Part shown: one piece after another, positions 8,701 through 16,865 of the stretch
Layout: every line of letters begins with the position of its first letter
How positions within the stretch are numbered: the first letter of the stretch is position 1
Assembly: GCA_003427395.1 (NCBI GenBank)
Contig: BFEA01000404.1
Coordinates: forward strand, 1,361,115-1,391,489
Length of the DNA stretch: 30,375 bases
Direction: 5' to 3'
Origin: Chara braunii
Lineage: Eukaryota > Streptophyta > Charophyceae > Charales > Characeae
Notes under the pieces: generated by a model
The model's input: the letters and a program-made list of their open reading frames with translations, nothing else
What the model was told of the DNA's origin: nothing
The model's database searches: none
Made by a program: the position numbers and the translations under genes

Positions 8701-9270
8701 ATAACCGCATCAGAGAAGCCCACAGTGAGTAGCAAGAAACCCCCAGAATCCTGAAGCGCCTCAAGACCACCAGAAGCGACTTAAACAAAACAAACTTACT
8801 CATGAGAAAAGAGGCCCAAATGGGATTATCCGGAAAAACATGCTGCCCCAATACTATCAACAGACTATCCTACGGCTGCCTCAACCCACATATCCAAGAT
8901 ACCAGGCTCTTCCAGGCCTCACACCCCCAACCGGTGGGTTACAGGGCGGCGCGACCCACCCCAGCTCCGACTCGCGTCGTCCTAATAAGAGCTAGCGGTT
9001 AGCCACTGGACTGCGTTCCACCCTCGGCAGTTCCCCAGATCTCTCTACCAGGCCTCTAACCCCTGCATACTCAGGTTACAAGGCAGTGCAACCAAACCCC
9101 AGCTCCGACCAGCGTCGTTCTGGCATCGGCCAACCCTAACCTTATAGACATGATGGCGATAACCCACTGTTGGATAATCTGCTGAACACACCGCGACAAC
9201 TAAGGCTTCGAAATGCCCGACTTCCTCCATGTACCGGTCGTGCTCAACACCCCCAAACCACCTGAACACT
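8701..9270. other. Unrecognised sequence next to the B-repeat array
   Basis: It contains a short internal direct repeat (GCTCCGACYCGCGTCGT at about 8966 against GCTCCGACCAGCGTCGT at 9101, each preceded by a GTTACA(A)GG-GC block). Otherwise nothing recognised and no convincing ORF. Confidence 0.4.
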
Positions 9271-9279
9271 CCCCCTAAC

Positions 9280-9410
9280 CGCCCTCCGGCAAGACTTATC
9301 ACAGCGGAGCCACCATCTCCATTGCTGCTATGGCCTATTCCAGTCCTACCAACTGACCCCCTCGCCAGCAGGATGCGTCACCTCCCTCCCACTACTAATC
9401 CCTCTTAGCC
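9280..9410. repeat. Decayed B-type repeat unit
   Basis: CCTCCGGCAAGACTTATCACAGCGGAGCC and the following CACCATCTCC, CTATTCCAGTCCTACCA, CCAGCAGGATGCG follow the order of the B units at 7821-8700, with about 20 percent change. It is the fifth copy, separated from the main array. Confidence 0.65.
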
Positions 9411-9519
9411 AAAAAACACTCCAGGCAGGAGAGTATCACAACAACCAGTGCAACAACAAAACACTAGAATACCGCTCTCAGGCGAGTCGAAACATCAGGA
9501 CAAAAACAAGATTCAACAA

Positions 9520-9965
9520 ATTCACGAGACCATTGAAAATCTAAATCACTATTCGAGGTCAGAGACGAAGCTCTGATTTACGATCATCAATATGAAAAGA
9601 ACAAATCGAGAATTATTCAGAAAATTTTGAGATCAATCATGAGCCCATTGTCTTGAATCAGGTTCGTGGATTATTTTTCACGAGTTCATTGAGAATCTAA
9701 AAAGTTACAAAACATTATTCGAGATCAGAGACGAAACTCTGATTTACGGTCATCAACATGAAAAGATCAAATCGAGAATTTATTCGGAAAATTTTGAAAT
9801 CATTCATGAGTCCGCTGTCTTGAATAAAATTCGAATTGAAAACCTAAAGCTACCTGTCATGAGAAATCCAAAAGATTCAAAAAATTAAATTCGAAAACCA
9901 GAGATCAGAATAAAAAACTCGGATTTACAATCATCTGAAAATCGAAATCGAGTTACTATCTTGAA
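9520..9965. repeat. AT-rich satellite-like repeat, about 156-180 bp, three units
   Basis: Key blocks recur in order: CACGAG or TCATGAG, ATTCGAGRTCAGAGACGAAR, CTCTGATTTACGRTCATCAA, ATGAAAAGA-CAAATCGAGAATT, GAAAATTTTGARATCA. CTCTGATTTA lies at 9571 and 9737, and a diverged CTCGGATTTA at 9918. Unit size near 160-180 bp is in the range of nucleosome-length plant satellites, but three diverged units do not make a centromere array. Confidence 0.75.
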
Positions 9966-10440
9966 GCTACCTCCCAAAAAAAACGAAATCAAAACGAAAA
10001 AATGGAAGTCACTCAAGCTGCCACGAAAAGCAACAAGCATCCCACAAACCTTCACCCCCTCCCTTATCGACCCGAAGGCAACTCAGCCATCACGTGGCCA
10101 CTCTCTCGGCCATCAAAAAAAGACTGAACAATAAGGACTAACGGACCGTGGCTTCACTTTACCCCTCACTTGCCACATAGCAAGACAAAAACACTGAACC
10201 TGTCGGTGACCCCTCACTTTTAGTCTGGGGGGGAACAAACCTTCCATACCCTTCGTTGCCCTTCATCACCTGATTCTTTCGTTGGACACGTTGTGAGGAA
10301 ACCCGGGGAGGGGTCGCCTGCCGCTCGCTGAAGTAAATGGCAACAACGCCTGTCACTCGCTGCGCCCGCTTCCGAGGTCCTCAGCGACCAGCAGGTGAGT
10401 GGGGGGGTTGAAATGCCTGCTGCGAATGCACTATGCGAAT
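9966..10440. other. Unrecognised spacer
   Basis: About 470 bp with short ORFs only. No family pattern, RNA gene or terminal repeat seen. Confidence 0.4.
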
Positions 10441-10447
10441 GATCTGT

Positions 10448-10681
10448 CAATGAGTAGAGAGTCCCTGATCAACCAATGAGTGGCCATTGCCTGATCGGCC
10501 AATGGGAAGAGAGTGCAGGACCAGCCAATGAGTGACTGTTATTTGATTAGCCAATGAGTAGATGCTGCCTGATCTCCCAATCAAACGCCGCTACCTGATC
10601 TGCGAATGAGAGGTTGCTGCCTGACCCGCCAATGAGCGGCTGCTGCCTGACCCGCCAATGAGAGGCTGCTGCCTGAAGTGA
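10448..10681. repeat. 26-bp minisatellite, nine units in exact register
   Basis: The core CAATG (once CAATC, once GAATG) occurs at 10448, 10474, 10500, 10526, 10552, 10578, 10604, 10630 and 10656, always 26 bp apart with no indel. Later units follow CAATGAGNGGCTGCTGCCTGACCCGC; earlier ones are more diverged. Most units carry a CCAAT motif. Confidence 0.9.
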
Positions 10682-10792
10682 TCTGCACTACCATTTACTC
10701 TCTTTTCACCCTCACTTACCTGCGCAGTCTCTCTCGCCGCTCTGGAAGCTGAGTAACTTCGAAATCATACGATAAAAGTGTGATCCTTGAGA

Positions 10793-10829
10793 TAAATAAA
10801 TAAACAAACAAATAAATAAATAAATAATT
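10793..10829. repeat. Tetranucleotide microsatellite (AAAT/AAAC)n
   Basis: A run of AAATAAATAAACAAACAAAT type repeats directly follows the spacer after the 26-bp array. No gene context. Confidence 0.85.
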
Positions 10830-11345
10830 TCAGGGAGAGTAATTAGCAAGTCAGTCCGTTGGCTTGGTTCCAAGCGAACCAATCAAGAGTGAGCTGCAAA
10901 CTGCAGATTCAGTTTCAAACACACCAATCAAGTGTCAACAGTGTGTCAACTCACGGGCTCTGTTCCAGGTATTCCAGGGAGAGCCCACTGCAATAGTCAT
11001 CTTCACGCCTTCTCTTCTCTCCCAGATACTACCCTCGGGTTCTCATTCAATCCACATGTTCCCATTCTCCCCATCCAACCGTTCAACCTCACTCGAAATG
11101 GAAAAGACCCCCTTTTTTATCAAAGTGGCACATGTGGGATCGAGCGCTATGATGTCGCGGCATTCCGAGAATCGAAATCCCAACGGTCAATACCTTTGTT
11201 TTCAAGTCCCCCTTACATGCGCGAAACCCGATCTTCATTTGGAAGCTCACGCTACAAGTCACGANCGTTTGTTATACATCATCTTGAGTTTCAACCGAAA
11301 CTCTACTCGTTTTCTGAGAACTTACAGCAAATAGCTTTTAGATAG
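10830..11345. other. Unrecognised sequence, contains tRNA-Pro 3' relic
   Basis: The ORF at 10864-11334 (+, 156 aa) crosses one n and has no recognisable family pattern, so I do not call it a gene. A short direct repeat (AACCAATCAAGAGTGAGCTGC, ACACCAATCAAGTGTCAAC) lies at 10877-10940. The only recognisable relic is the tRNA-like 3' fragment at 11160-11182. Confidence 0.4.
11160..11182 (-). pseudogene. tRNA-Pro T-arm/acceptor fragment
   Basis: On the - strand TTCGATTCTCGGAATGCC equals 18 nt of the T-loop, T-stem and acceptor of the Pro tRNAs in this window. The 5' T-stem is changed and everything upstream is lost. It is either a relic of a dispersed tRNA-Pro or of a tRNA-Pro-derived SINE. Confidence 0.5.
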
Positions 11346-11379
11346 GTCAATTGTGGTGACCAGACTTCTTACTCTGCAG

Positions 11380-11382
<3 letters not shown>

Positions 11383-11464
<82 letters not shown>

Positions 11465-11760
11465 GCAGTCTCTCTCTCACTGCACTCACTGTGCAATCCC
11501 TTTCTCACACACTCTGTCACACTTTCTCTCTCACTGTCACACTCTCCCTCTCTCAGACACTCTCTCAGTGTCACACTCTCCCTCTCTCACACACTCTGCG
11601 CAGTCTCTCTCTCACTCTCTCTCACTGTGCAGTCTCCCTCTCACTCTCTCTGTTGTGTTGTCGGTCCCTCTCTCTCTCTCTCTGCTGTGCTGTCATTCCC
11701 CCTCTCTCTCTCTGTGCTGATCACAGCCTCAATAGTCTGCGCTTTCTGCTGTTCTCTCCT
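11383..11760. repeat. (CT)n-(AC)n microsatellite and CT-rich tract
   Basis: (CT) repeats at about 11383-11413 change into (AC) repeats to 11461. Afterwards, imperfect CTCTCTCTCAC-type units (CACTCTGCGCAGTCTCTCTC and relatives) go on to about 11780. The long ORFs in both directions are translations of this simple sequence and are not genes. Confidence 0.9.
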
Positions 11761-12009
11761 TCTCTCTCTCTCTCTCTACCCACTCCGCGGGTTAGTTTGG
11801 CCCTGGTCGTTTGCTCGTTGGTTCAAGCTCAGAAGTGCCCGTTCGAGATCAAAACGAGCCAAGCATCGCAAAAAAAAAGAAGGAAACATTTGAGTCATTC
11901 ACATAGGCCGGAAGAACAGCAACTACAACAAGAAAAGTAATATATATATTTATATATGTAAAAAAAAAATAAAAAAATTGTCTGCAGATCAGCGGAACTA
12001 ATCGATCCT

Positions 12010-12625
12010 GCTAGCAGCGGGGATTCGCCTGATTGGCTGAACTATAGAACCGTCCGCACCTCCCAGAAGCGGGAGTACTTGATCAGGTTGATCAGTGAAA
12101 TTGCATGTTCCCGCCAACGGAGAGAGTACTTGGTTGGCTGATTAGTGAGAGTTGTTGTTCCCGCCAGCAGCGGGAATACTTGATTAGCCCGAATCAGCGA
12201 AACTGTCAGTTTCCGCCTGCAGGGGGAATTCTTGATTGGTCTGTATCAACAAAACCGGTCGTTCCCGTCAGCAGCGGGAATGCTTAATTAGTCTGATTCA
12301 GCAAAACTGTCTGTTTCCTAATGGAGTGGGAATACTTGATTAGCCTGAATCAGCAAAAACGGTTGTTCCCACCACCAGGGGGAATACTTGGTTGGTCAGA
12401 TACAACTGTACGGCCTGCTCCCGTCTGCGGCAGGATCGTCTGATCTGATATTCTCCGATGAGCTCCGTCCCTGCCAGCGGGGGGATGATTACACCGAAGA
12501 TGGTGATCGCTGCTCTCGCCTGCAGCGGGATGATGACACTGAAGATGGTCGTCTTCCCCAGCAGCGGAATCGTTAGATATGATATTCACCGACGAGTCTC
12601 ATTCCCGCCAGCAGCGGCGGCTCTT
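12010..12625. repeat. 52-bp minisatellite with a hairpin per unit
   Basis: Units carry TTCCCGCCAGCAGCGGGAAT, then ACTTGATTAGCCTGAATCAG, then CAAAACTGTC. The AATACT or AGTACT word falls at 12074, 12125, 12175, 12227, 12279, 12331 and 12383, giving steps of 51, 50, 52, 52, 52 and 52. Diverged units continue to about 12625. TTCCCGC and GCGGGAA form a 7-bp stem with a 5-nt loop in the best units. The period is twice 26, the period of the array at 10448. Confidence 0.85.
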
Positions 12626-12764
12626 AGTCAGTCGTGACCATGGTAATCTTTGTTTCTCACGGTAATGGTCCTCCTCCTAGTCAAACTAGCGCCCCGCACT
12701 CACACCGTCTCCTCCGTTTCGCCCGAATGCGCAAATGCCGCAGCGTACCCCTTGCGCTTGTGAG

Positions 12765-12940
12765 ATCCGCGTTGACTTCCTCAGTATCTGCGACGTGGGC
12801 GGGGTACACCTTGTATGCCGCGAGAGACTGCCCCGCGTCTCCATCTCGTTTAATCGCCTGTGCACTGCTCCCCGTTGACATCATCAGTATAAGCGACGTG
12901 GGCGGGGTACACCTTGCATGCTGCGAGAGACTGCCCCCGT
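12765..12940. repeat. Duplicated block of about 108 bp
   Basis: Two copies of GTTGAC, TCAGTAT, GCGACGTGGGCGGGGTACAC, CTTG-ATGC-GCGAGAGACTGCC occur at about 12769-12830 and 12875-12935. The flanks resemble neither the 52-bp nor the 50-bp arrays. No gene seen. Confidence 0.75.
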
Positions 12941-13042
12941 CTGAATGTCCTACCAGACCAGTTGATCCTCGTTATATCCTCCTGGTACCAGAAACCATCG
13001 CCTCAAGATACTGTCAGTTTACCCCGCATTGGCTAAAGCAGG

Positions 13043-13043
13043 N

Positions 13044-13109
<66 letters not shown>
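13043..13109. repeat. (CT)n microsatellite
   Basis: About 33 uninterrupted CT units directly after an n at 13043, which probably marks an uncertain assembly of the repeat length. Confidence 0.95.
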
Positions 13110-13111
<2 letters not shown>

Positions 13112-13459
13112 CCACATACCTACAGTGTCTGGTTGATTACTGGTAGGGCATCTCCGGTTGGTCAAACAGGCAAGCGGCCTTGAAGCATTTCAAAGAGAAG
13201 CGGGGAAAAGAAAGAAGAGGAAGGGAGAAAAAAAATAAAAATAAAAATGAAAGGTGACTAATCTGTACTTGTCCTCTCCAGTCAGGGAGCGGTGCAGCGT
13301 CGTGCTATTCTGGAAGCCAGGGGCATTTTCGTAATTAGTCTCTGGGTCATCAGTGAATAGCTGAAGCAATCCCAATCGAACTTCCGGTCTCCACTGAGAA
13401 GCGTGAGTAGATTCAACTAGGTGCAAATTTGATCAACAACAGGATACGACTGGCTCCTC

Positions 13460-13800
13460 CATCAACGGATGGCAGATCCCATCAACAGTGAAATGTGGCT
13501 GTTCGTTCCCTCAGCGGACCAGCTGTTCACATTAGCAGTGTAATCCGGTTGTTCCTCCCATCAGTGGAATTGCTATTCACATCAGCTGCGTAACCCGACC
13601 GTTCGTCCCATCAGCCGGATCACTATTCACATCAGCAGCGTAATCCGGCCATTCGTCCCTTCAGTAGAATCACTATTCACATCAGCAGTGTAATCCAGCG
13701 GTTTCTCCCATCAGCGGGATCACTGTTCTCATCAGCAGTGTAGTCCAGCGATTTCTCCCTTCAGCGTGATCACCATCCTCATCAGCACACGCACTCCGTC
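13460..13800. repeat. 50-bp minisatellite in exact register
   Basis: The word TAATCC or its variants falls at 13491, 13541, 13591, 13641, 13691, 13741 and (diverged) 13791, always 50 bp apart. The unit is roughly CAGCAGYGTAATCCGGCCG, TTCGTCCCATCAGCGG, ATCACTATTCACAT. The words CAGCAGYG and CCATCAGCGGGAT recall the 52-bp array, so the two may share an origin. Confidence 0.9.
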
Positions 13801-14660
13801 TAGGTCTCTCGCCTGCTCATGCGAACGGGTACAATCCGTCCCGCTGCGGTCTCCCGTGGTCGCGGTCCAAACACTGCGTTCCCTCTGCGTTCCCTCCGGT
13901 CCCTCAGTCTTCGAATCTCCCTCTCTCGTCTCTCCTTCATGGGTGCACACCCATGGCTGTCACAGCCATGGCAGCACCAGCGAGCTACGTTCACGCTGGT
14001 CGCCCGTCCTTGTGCGCCCCGTTCCCCCTGGTCCCCAACTGCCGAATGTCCTAATGACCCCCGTGCATGTCAACGGCCCTGGCTATATCCGGCTCCCTGC
14101 GCCAGGCTCAACCTTCGAGGCGGAGAGGTACCGGCCCTTCCGGGCAAGCACCGTGGTTGCAGGCCCTCCATCCGGTACCCAGGGCCTGGCCCGTAGGTCC
14201 CGACAGTAGTGGGACCAATAGCCCTTGTCCTTGGGCCTCTCAAATTCACGCGTTCATCATCCTAGAGTCAATACCAGATGAACGATATCAAGTCAGCGGT
14301 ACCAAACCATTCCTGAACCAGGGTGCCCCGTCCATTCCGTTTCAGCATTAACCCTGAATTTGTCGATAGGGCTACAATAACCTGGACCGTACCAATGCTA
14401 GTACCAAACCAATGTGGGCACCTTACCGTGCAGCTAATGAACCAAGCCAATGCCGAAGCTGAAAATAGCGCAACGGTCCGCACCACACCGATGTCGAACC
14501 ATTACCAACGCTGGACTACCGAGCCGGAAGCACGTCGAGTGTCATAGAATATCGCCACTCTGCAATAGTACCGAACCTGAATAAACCACCTTAGTACGAC
14601 GTCTTACCTGCCCCAACTGAATACTGTAAAGCATAGCCATACCGGGGTAACACCGAGCCC
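13801..14660. other. Unrecognised sequence
   Basis: Overlapping ORFs on both strands (for example 13766-14209 +) are arginine/serine/proline-rich and start in minisatellite, so I treat them as chance. The palindromic words CACCCATGGCTGTCACAGCCATGG lie in two short inverted repeats at about 13950-13970. No RNA gene seen. Confidence 0.4.
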
Positions 14661-14669
14661 GTCCCCGAA

Positions 14670-14740
14670 CCTGAAATAAATCGCCGTTATGATACCGACC
14701 CTGAAATAAGCCGCCGTGATGATACTGAACCTGTTCCGAA
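14670..14740. repeat. Short tandem repeat, about 33 bp
   Basis: CGAACCTGAAATAAATCGCCGT-TATGATAC is followed by CGACCCTGAAATAAGCCGCCGT-GATGATAC, then a truncated third unit (TGAACCTG). A distant relative (CGAACCTGAATAAACCACC) lies at 14574-14592. Confidence 0.75.
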
Positions 14741-14940
14741 CCTGTGAACCATCGCTGTCACAGACCAGCAACCGCGTCGTACCAACCATGTTGCATGACC
14801 CAAAAATCGGTCCCACTAGAGTGATAATCAGATAGGCCAGGAAAATCACGCGAAGGTTCACAACTATCCGGGGGACCGTAAGAAACGCCAGACTCGGGGT
14901 AAGTAAATAATCCCAGGCAAAAATCGATCACGAGCACTTT

Positions 14941-15140
14941 CAATAAAATTTAATCAAATAATAAATAAAATTCATCGCGAGTAATTATAATAAAATTTAA
15001 TCAATTAATAAATAATCGCAGTTTTTCTTTTCTTTTATTATTTTCAATTATTTTTTTCATTTTTAATTCAATCACCGGAAGTAATAAAAATAATGGGAAA
15101 TTCCCTCAAGAATAAATTTCGATAAATTCCAAATAATTAG
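14941..15140. repeat. AT-rich tract with 46-bp duplication
   Basis: ATAAAATTTAATCAA-TAATAAATAA occurs at about 14944 and 14990, each followed by a CGC-AG word. The surrounding 250 bp are very A/T-rich. This separates the minisatellite region from the promoter-like region to the right. Confidence 0.7.
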
Positions 15141-15254
15141 CAAATATTCCATTATTCTCAACCTTCCTATTCTCTTAATCCTTTTTCCTCAATTTTAATT
15201 CAGATATTAGAATTAGTGAATTCTCGAGGCTCCATGCCCTCATCAATTGTGCAA

Positions 15255-15262
15255 TATATAAG
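15255..15262 (+). promoter_or_regulatory. TATA-box-like motif
   Basis: TATATAAG is followed 10-60 bp later by GC-rich DNA, which is the usual Pol II core-promoter layout. The same octamer recurs at 15827-15834. No recognisable gene follows within reach, so this is only a candidate. Confidence 0.25.
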
Positions 15263-15415
15263 AGTCGCGCCAAGGGCTACTCCCGCATCCCCGCCCTGTG
15301 GCTAGCCGCTTCGGAACTAGCCTCGGAACGGACGGAAACAACAGGCACTAGATATGGCCGGTGCAGTCATCCGTTTCACCGTTTTCAAGGGCTAGTCTCG
15401 GCACTTGTCGTGGCG

Positions 15416-15449
15416 AAAATTAGGGGTCCCTTCCCGACCCCTAATTTTT
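15416..15449. other. Perfect 13-bp hairpin
   Basis: AAAATTAGGGGTC and GACCCCTAATTTT are exact reverse complements around a 7-nt loop (CCTTCCC). It could be an RNA structure, a protein-binding palindrome or a small insertion scar. It sits between the TATA-like motif at 15255 and the ORF at 15526. Confidence 0.7.
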
Positions 15450-15525
15450 CCCGATGAGTCAGATGAAAGTCCCCGTAAATTCCCGTTTAATCATTTAATC
15501 CAGAGGCACACTTGCCGAATTTCGG

Positions 15526-15852
15526 GTGGCCGACTGGGGTTCGGTCGCCCGACAATGTGACACCCCGCAATTCGTAGCTCTGATGATGATGTTGCCAGAC
15601 TATGCCCTTCGCAGTCACAAGCAGCCTCTTCGCATCAACCTCATCCTCTACGCACGATGCATCACCCTCACCACCATCCTTCCCATCATCATCCATTCAC
15701 CCGCAGCCTCTCAACCGCCACCTCACACCATCCTGAATCCACTCCCCCTGGCATCGCACCGCTCCGCCGCTTGTTGGCGTCCAGCGCCGCGTGATCCGAC
15801 TTCGCAATACGTTAATAGCTCCTACATATATAAGAATTTGAGTAACTGCTAA
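15526..15852 (+). CDS. Unassigned ORF, 108 aa, doubtful
   Basis: This ORF lies between a TATA-like motif (15255) and an AATAAA word (15878-15883), and is the only place in the window where such signals bracket an ORF. The predicted protein has a hydrophobic middle (about residues 40-62), a Pro/His-rich segment after it, and no motif that I recognise. The antisense ORF 15487-15696 overlaps it. The bracketing signals are common words in AT-rich DNA, so coding status is doubtful. Confidence 0.15.
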   Translation: MADWGSVARQCDTPQFVALMMMLPDYALRSHKQPLRINLILYARCITLTTILPIIIHSPAASQPPPHTILNPLPLASHRSAACWRPAPRDPTSQYVNSSYIYKNLSNC

Positions 15853-15877
15853 AAAGTCTGCATAAAAAAAAAGATAC

Positions 15878-15941
15878 AATAAAGCCGCTCGGTGCCGCTC
15901 GGCCTGACTGCGCGGGTGGGGCGCAGCGCTCCCGCCCGCGC
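15878..15941 (+). terminator. AATAAA word followed by GC-rich hairpin
   Basis: AATAAA at 15878-15883 is followed by the direct repeat GCCGCTCGG-T-GCCGCTCGG. An 11-bp stem comes next: GCGCGGGTGGG (15910-15920) pairs with CCCGCCCGCGC (15931-15941), with one G-T wobble and a 10-nt loop that contains AGCGCT. It may be a 3'-end processing region or only a GC-rich palindrome. Confidence 0.35.
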
Positions 15942-15995
15942 TGCACCCCTCCCCTGGTAGCCTAGCAATTCAATTACCTCTTAAAAAAAATTATC

Positions 15996-16145
15996 TTAAA
16001 CCACCAGTATTTCCTAAAGTTGTGCCCGTTAAGAAGCCACGCTTTTAGGAAACGTACGGGTCACTACAGGAGCGCCCAAATTCTTCCGACTAGAAACGTT
16101 CTTACTCTCGTTTTTCGATAGCTGGGCCAAGTAGTGGTGGTTTAA
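15996..16145. mobile_element. TTAA-bounded small element, copy 3
   Basis: It starts TTAAACCACCAGTATTTCC and ends AAGTAGTGGTGGTTTAA. The inside follows copy 1 at 6897 almost block for block (TTTTAGGAAACGTACGGG, GAGCGCCCAAATTC, CGATAGCTGGGCC), which makes the two close relatives although 9 kb apart. Confidence 0.75.
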
Positions 16146-16148
16146 AGT

Positions 16149-16350
16149 TTAAACCACCAGTACCTTTCCCCGCTTCAGGATTAAATGCGTGCCGGTGTAT
16201 TTGAAAGCCGATCCAAATACGTGCCGGTGTATTTGAAAGCCAAGTGGGATCGGGCCGCCGTTGATAAATTTCATCAGCGACCCATTTTCTGTTTGGGGCC
16301 TTTTTTTTTCTGCATGCGGCCGATATATGGGAAAGGTATTGGTGGTTTAA
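16149..16350. mobile_element. TTAA-bounded small element, copy 4
   Basis: It starts TTAAACCACCAGTACCTTTCCC and ends GGGAAAGGTATTGGTGGTTTAA, so the inverted repeat is about 22 bp here. The inside differs from copies 1-3, except for GGCCGATATATGG near the right end. It carries a 33-bp direct duplication (CGTGCCGGTGTATTTGAAAG, twice). Only three bases separate its TTAA from that of copy 3. Confidence 0.75.
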
Positions 16351-16399
16351 TTTCATGATTTACAAAGCATTTCCTCATGGGTTGCCAAAAATCACTCAG

Positions 16400-16855
16400 C
16401 AGTCGGGATTAATTAGCCGGATATGGTATGGGACACAATGACAAGAGGGCTGGAATGGCCATGCAATTGGAAAAAAGTCTACTGGGTGAAACTTGGAGGT
16501 GGAGACCCCAAAGGGAGTTGTTTTCTTGCATAATATGTTCCATACTTCCTCGTGGAAAAATAAAAAAGCGCGTGGGAGTTTTATGTGTAATCTGAGCCAC
16601 GAGATGCACACTGGAAATACAGGATGTCGTCCCTTTTTTTGCTTTTTTAAGGTGGTGGCTCTTGATGTGGCTGTGATGTGGGAACAACTTCATTTTACTC
16701 TAATTTGTGGGATTGGCCCACTGCAGGGTCTAGGAAAACGTAGCTGACCTGACAGCCATCAAGGATGAGAGGACCTTTGGGTGGTTGTATTCCACTACTT
16801 GCCTTCCAAAGCTGAGCTGGGTAAAACTCCCAGTACTACTTTTTTATTAGGGCGT
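16400..16855. other. Unrecognised spacer
   Basis: About 450 bp with short overlapping ORFs on both strands and no family pattern. No terminal repeats or RNA genes seen. Confidence 0.4.
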
Positions 16856-16865
16856 CGTTAGACAG

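Noticed and set aside
10864-11334. 156-aa + strand ORF
   Set aside because: It contains an n, shows no recognisable domain and overlaps another open frame of similar quality. There is no evidence of coding.
11353-11940. Long + strand ORF (195 aa) and its antisense ORF
   Set aside because: Both translate CT/AC microsatellite and CT-rich sequence. The Ser/Leu/Thr/His composition is explained by the simple repeat.
13690-13770. CTGATGA and GAAAC words on the - strand of the 50-bp array, as in a hammerhead
   Set aside because: The sequence between them cannot form stem II. The words come from the repeat unit by chance.
15556-15968. Possible LTR starting TGTGACACCCCG, as in many plant Ty3 elements
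   Set aside because: I found no matching CA end with a 5-bp duplication, no purine tract just before the start, and no second LTR. The following TGGTAGCCTAGC is only a weak match to a tRNA-Met primer site.
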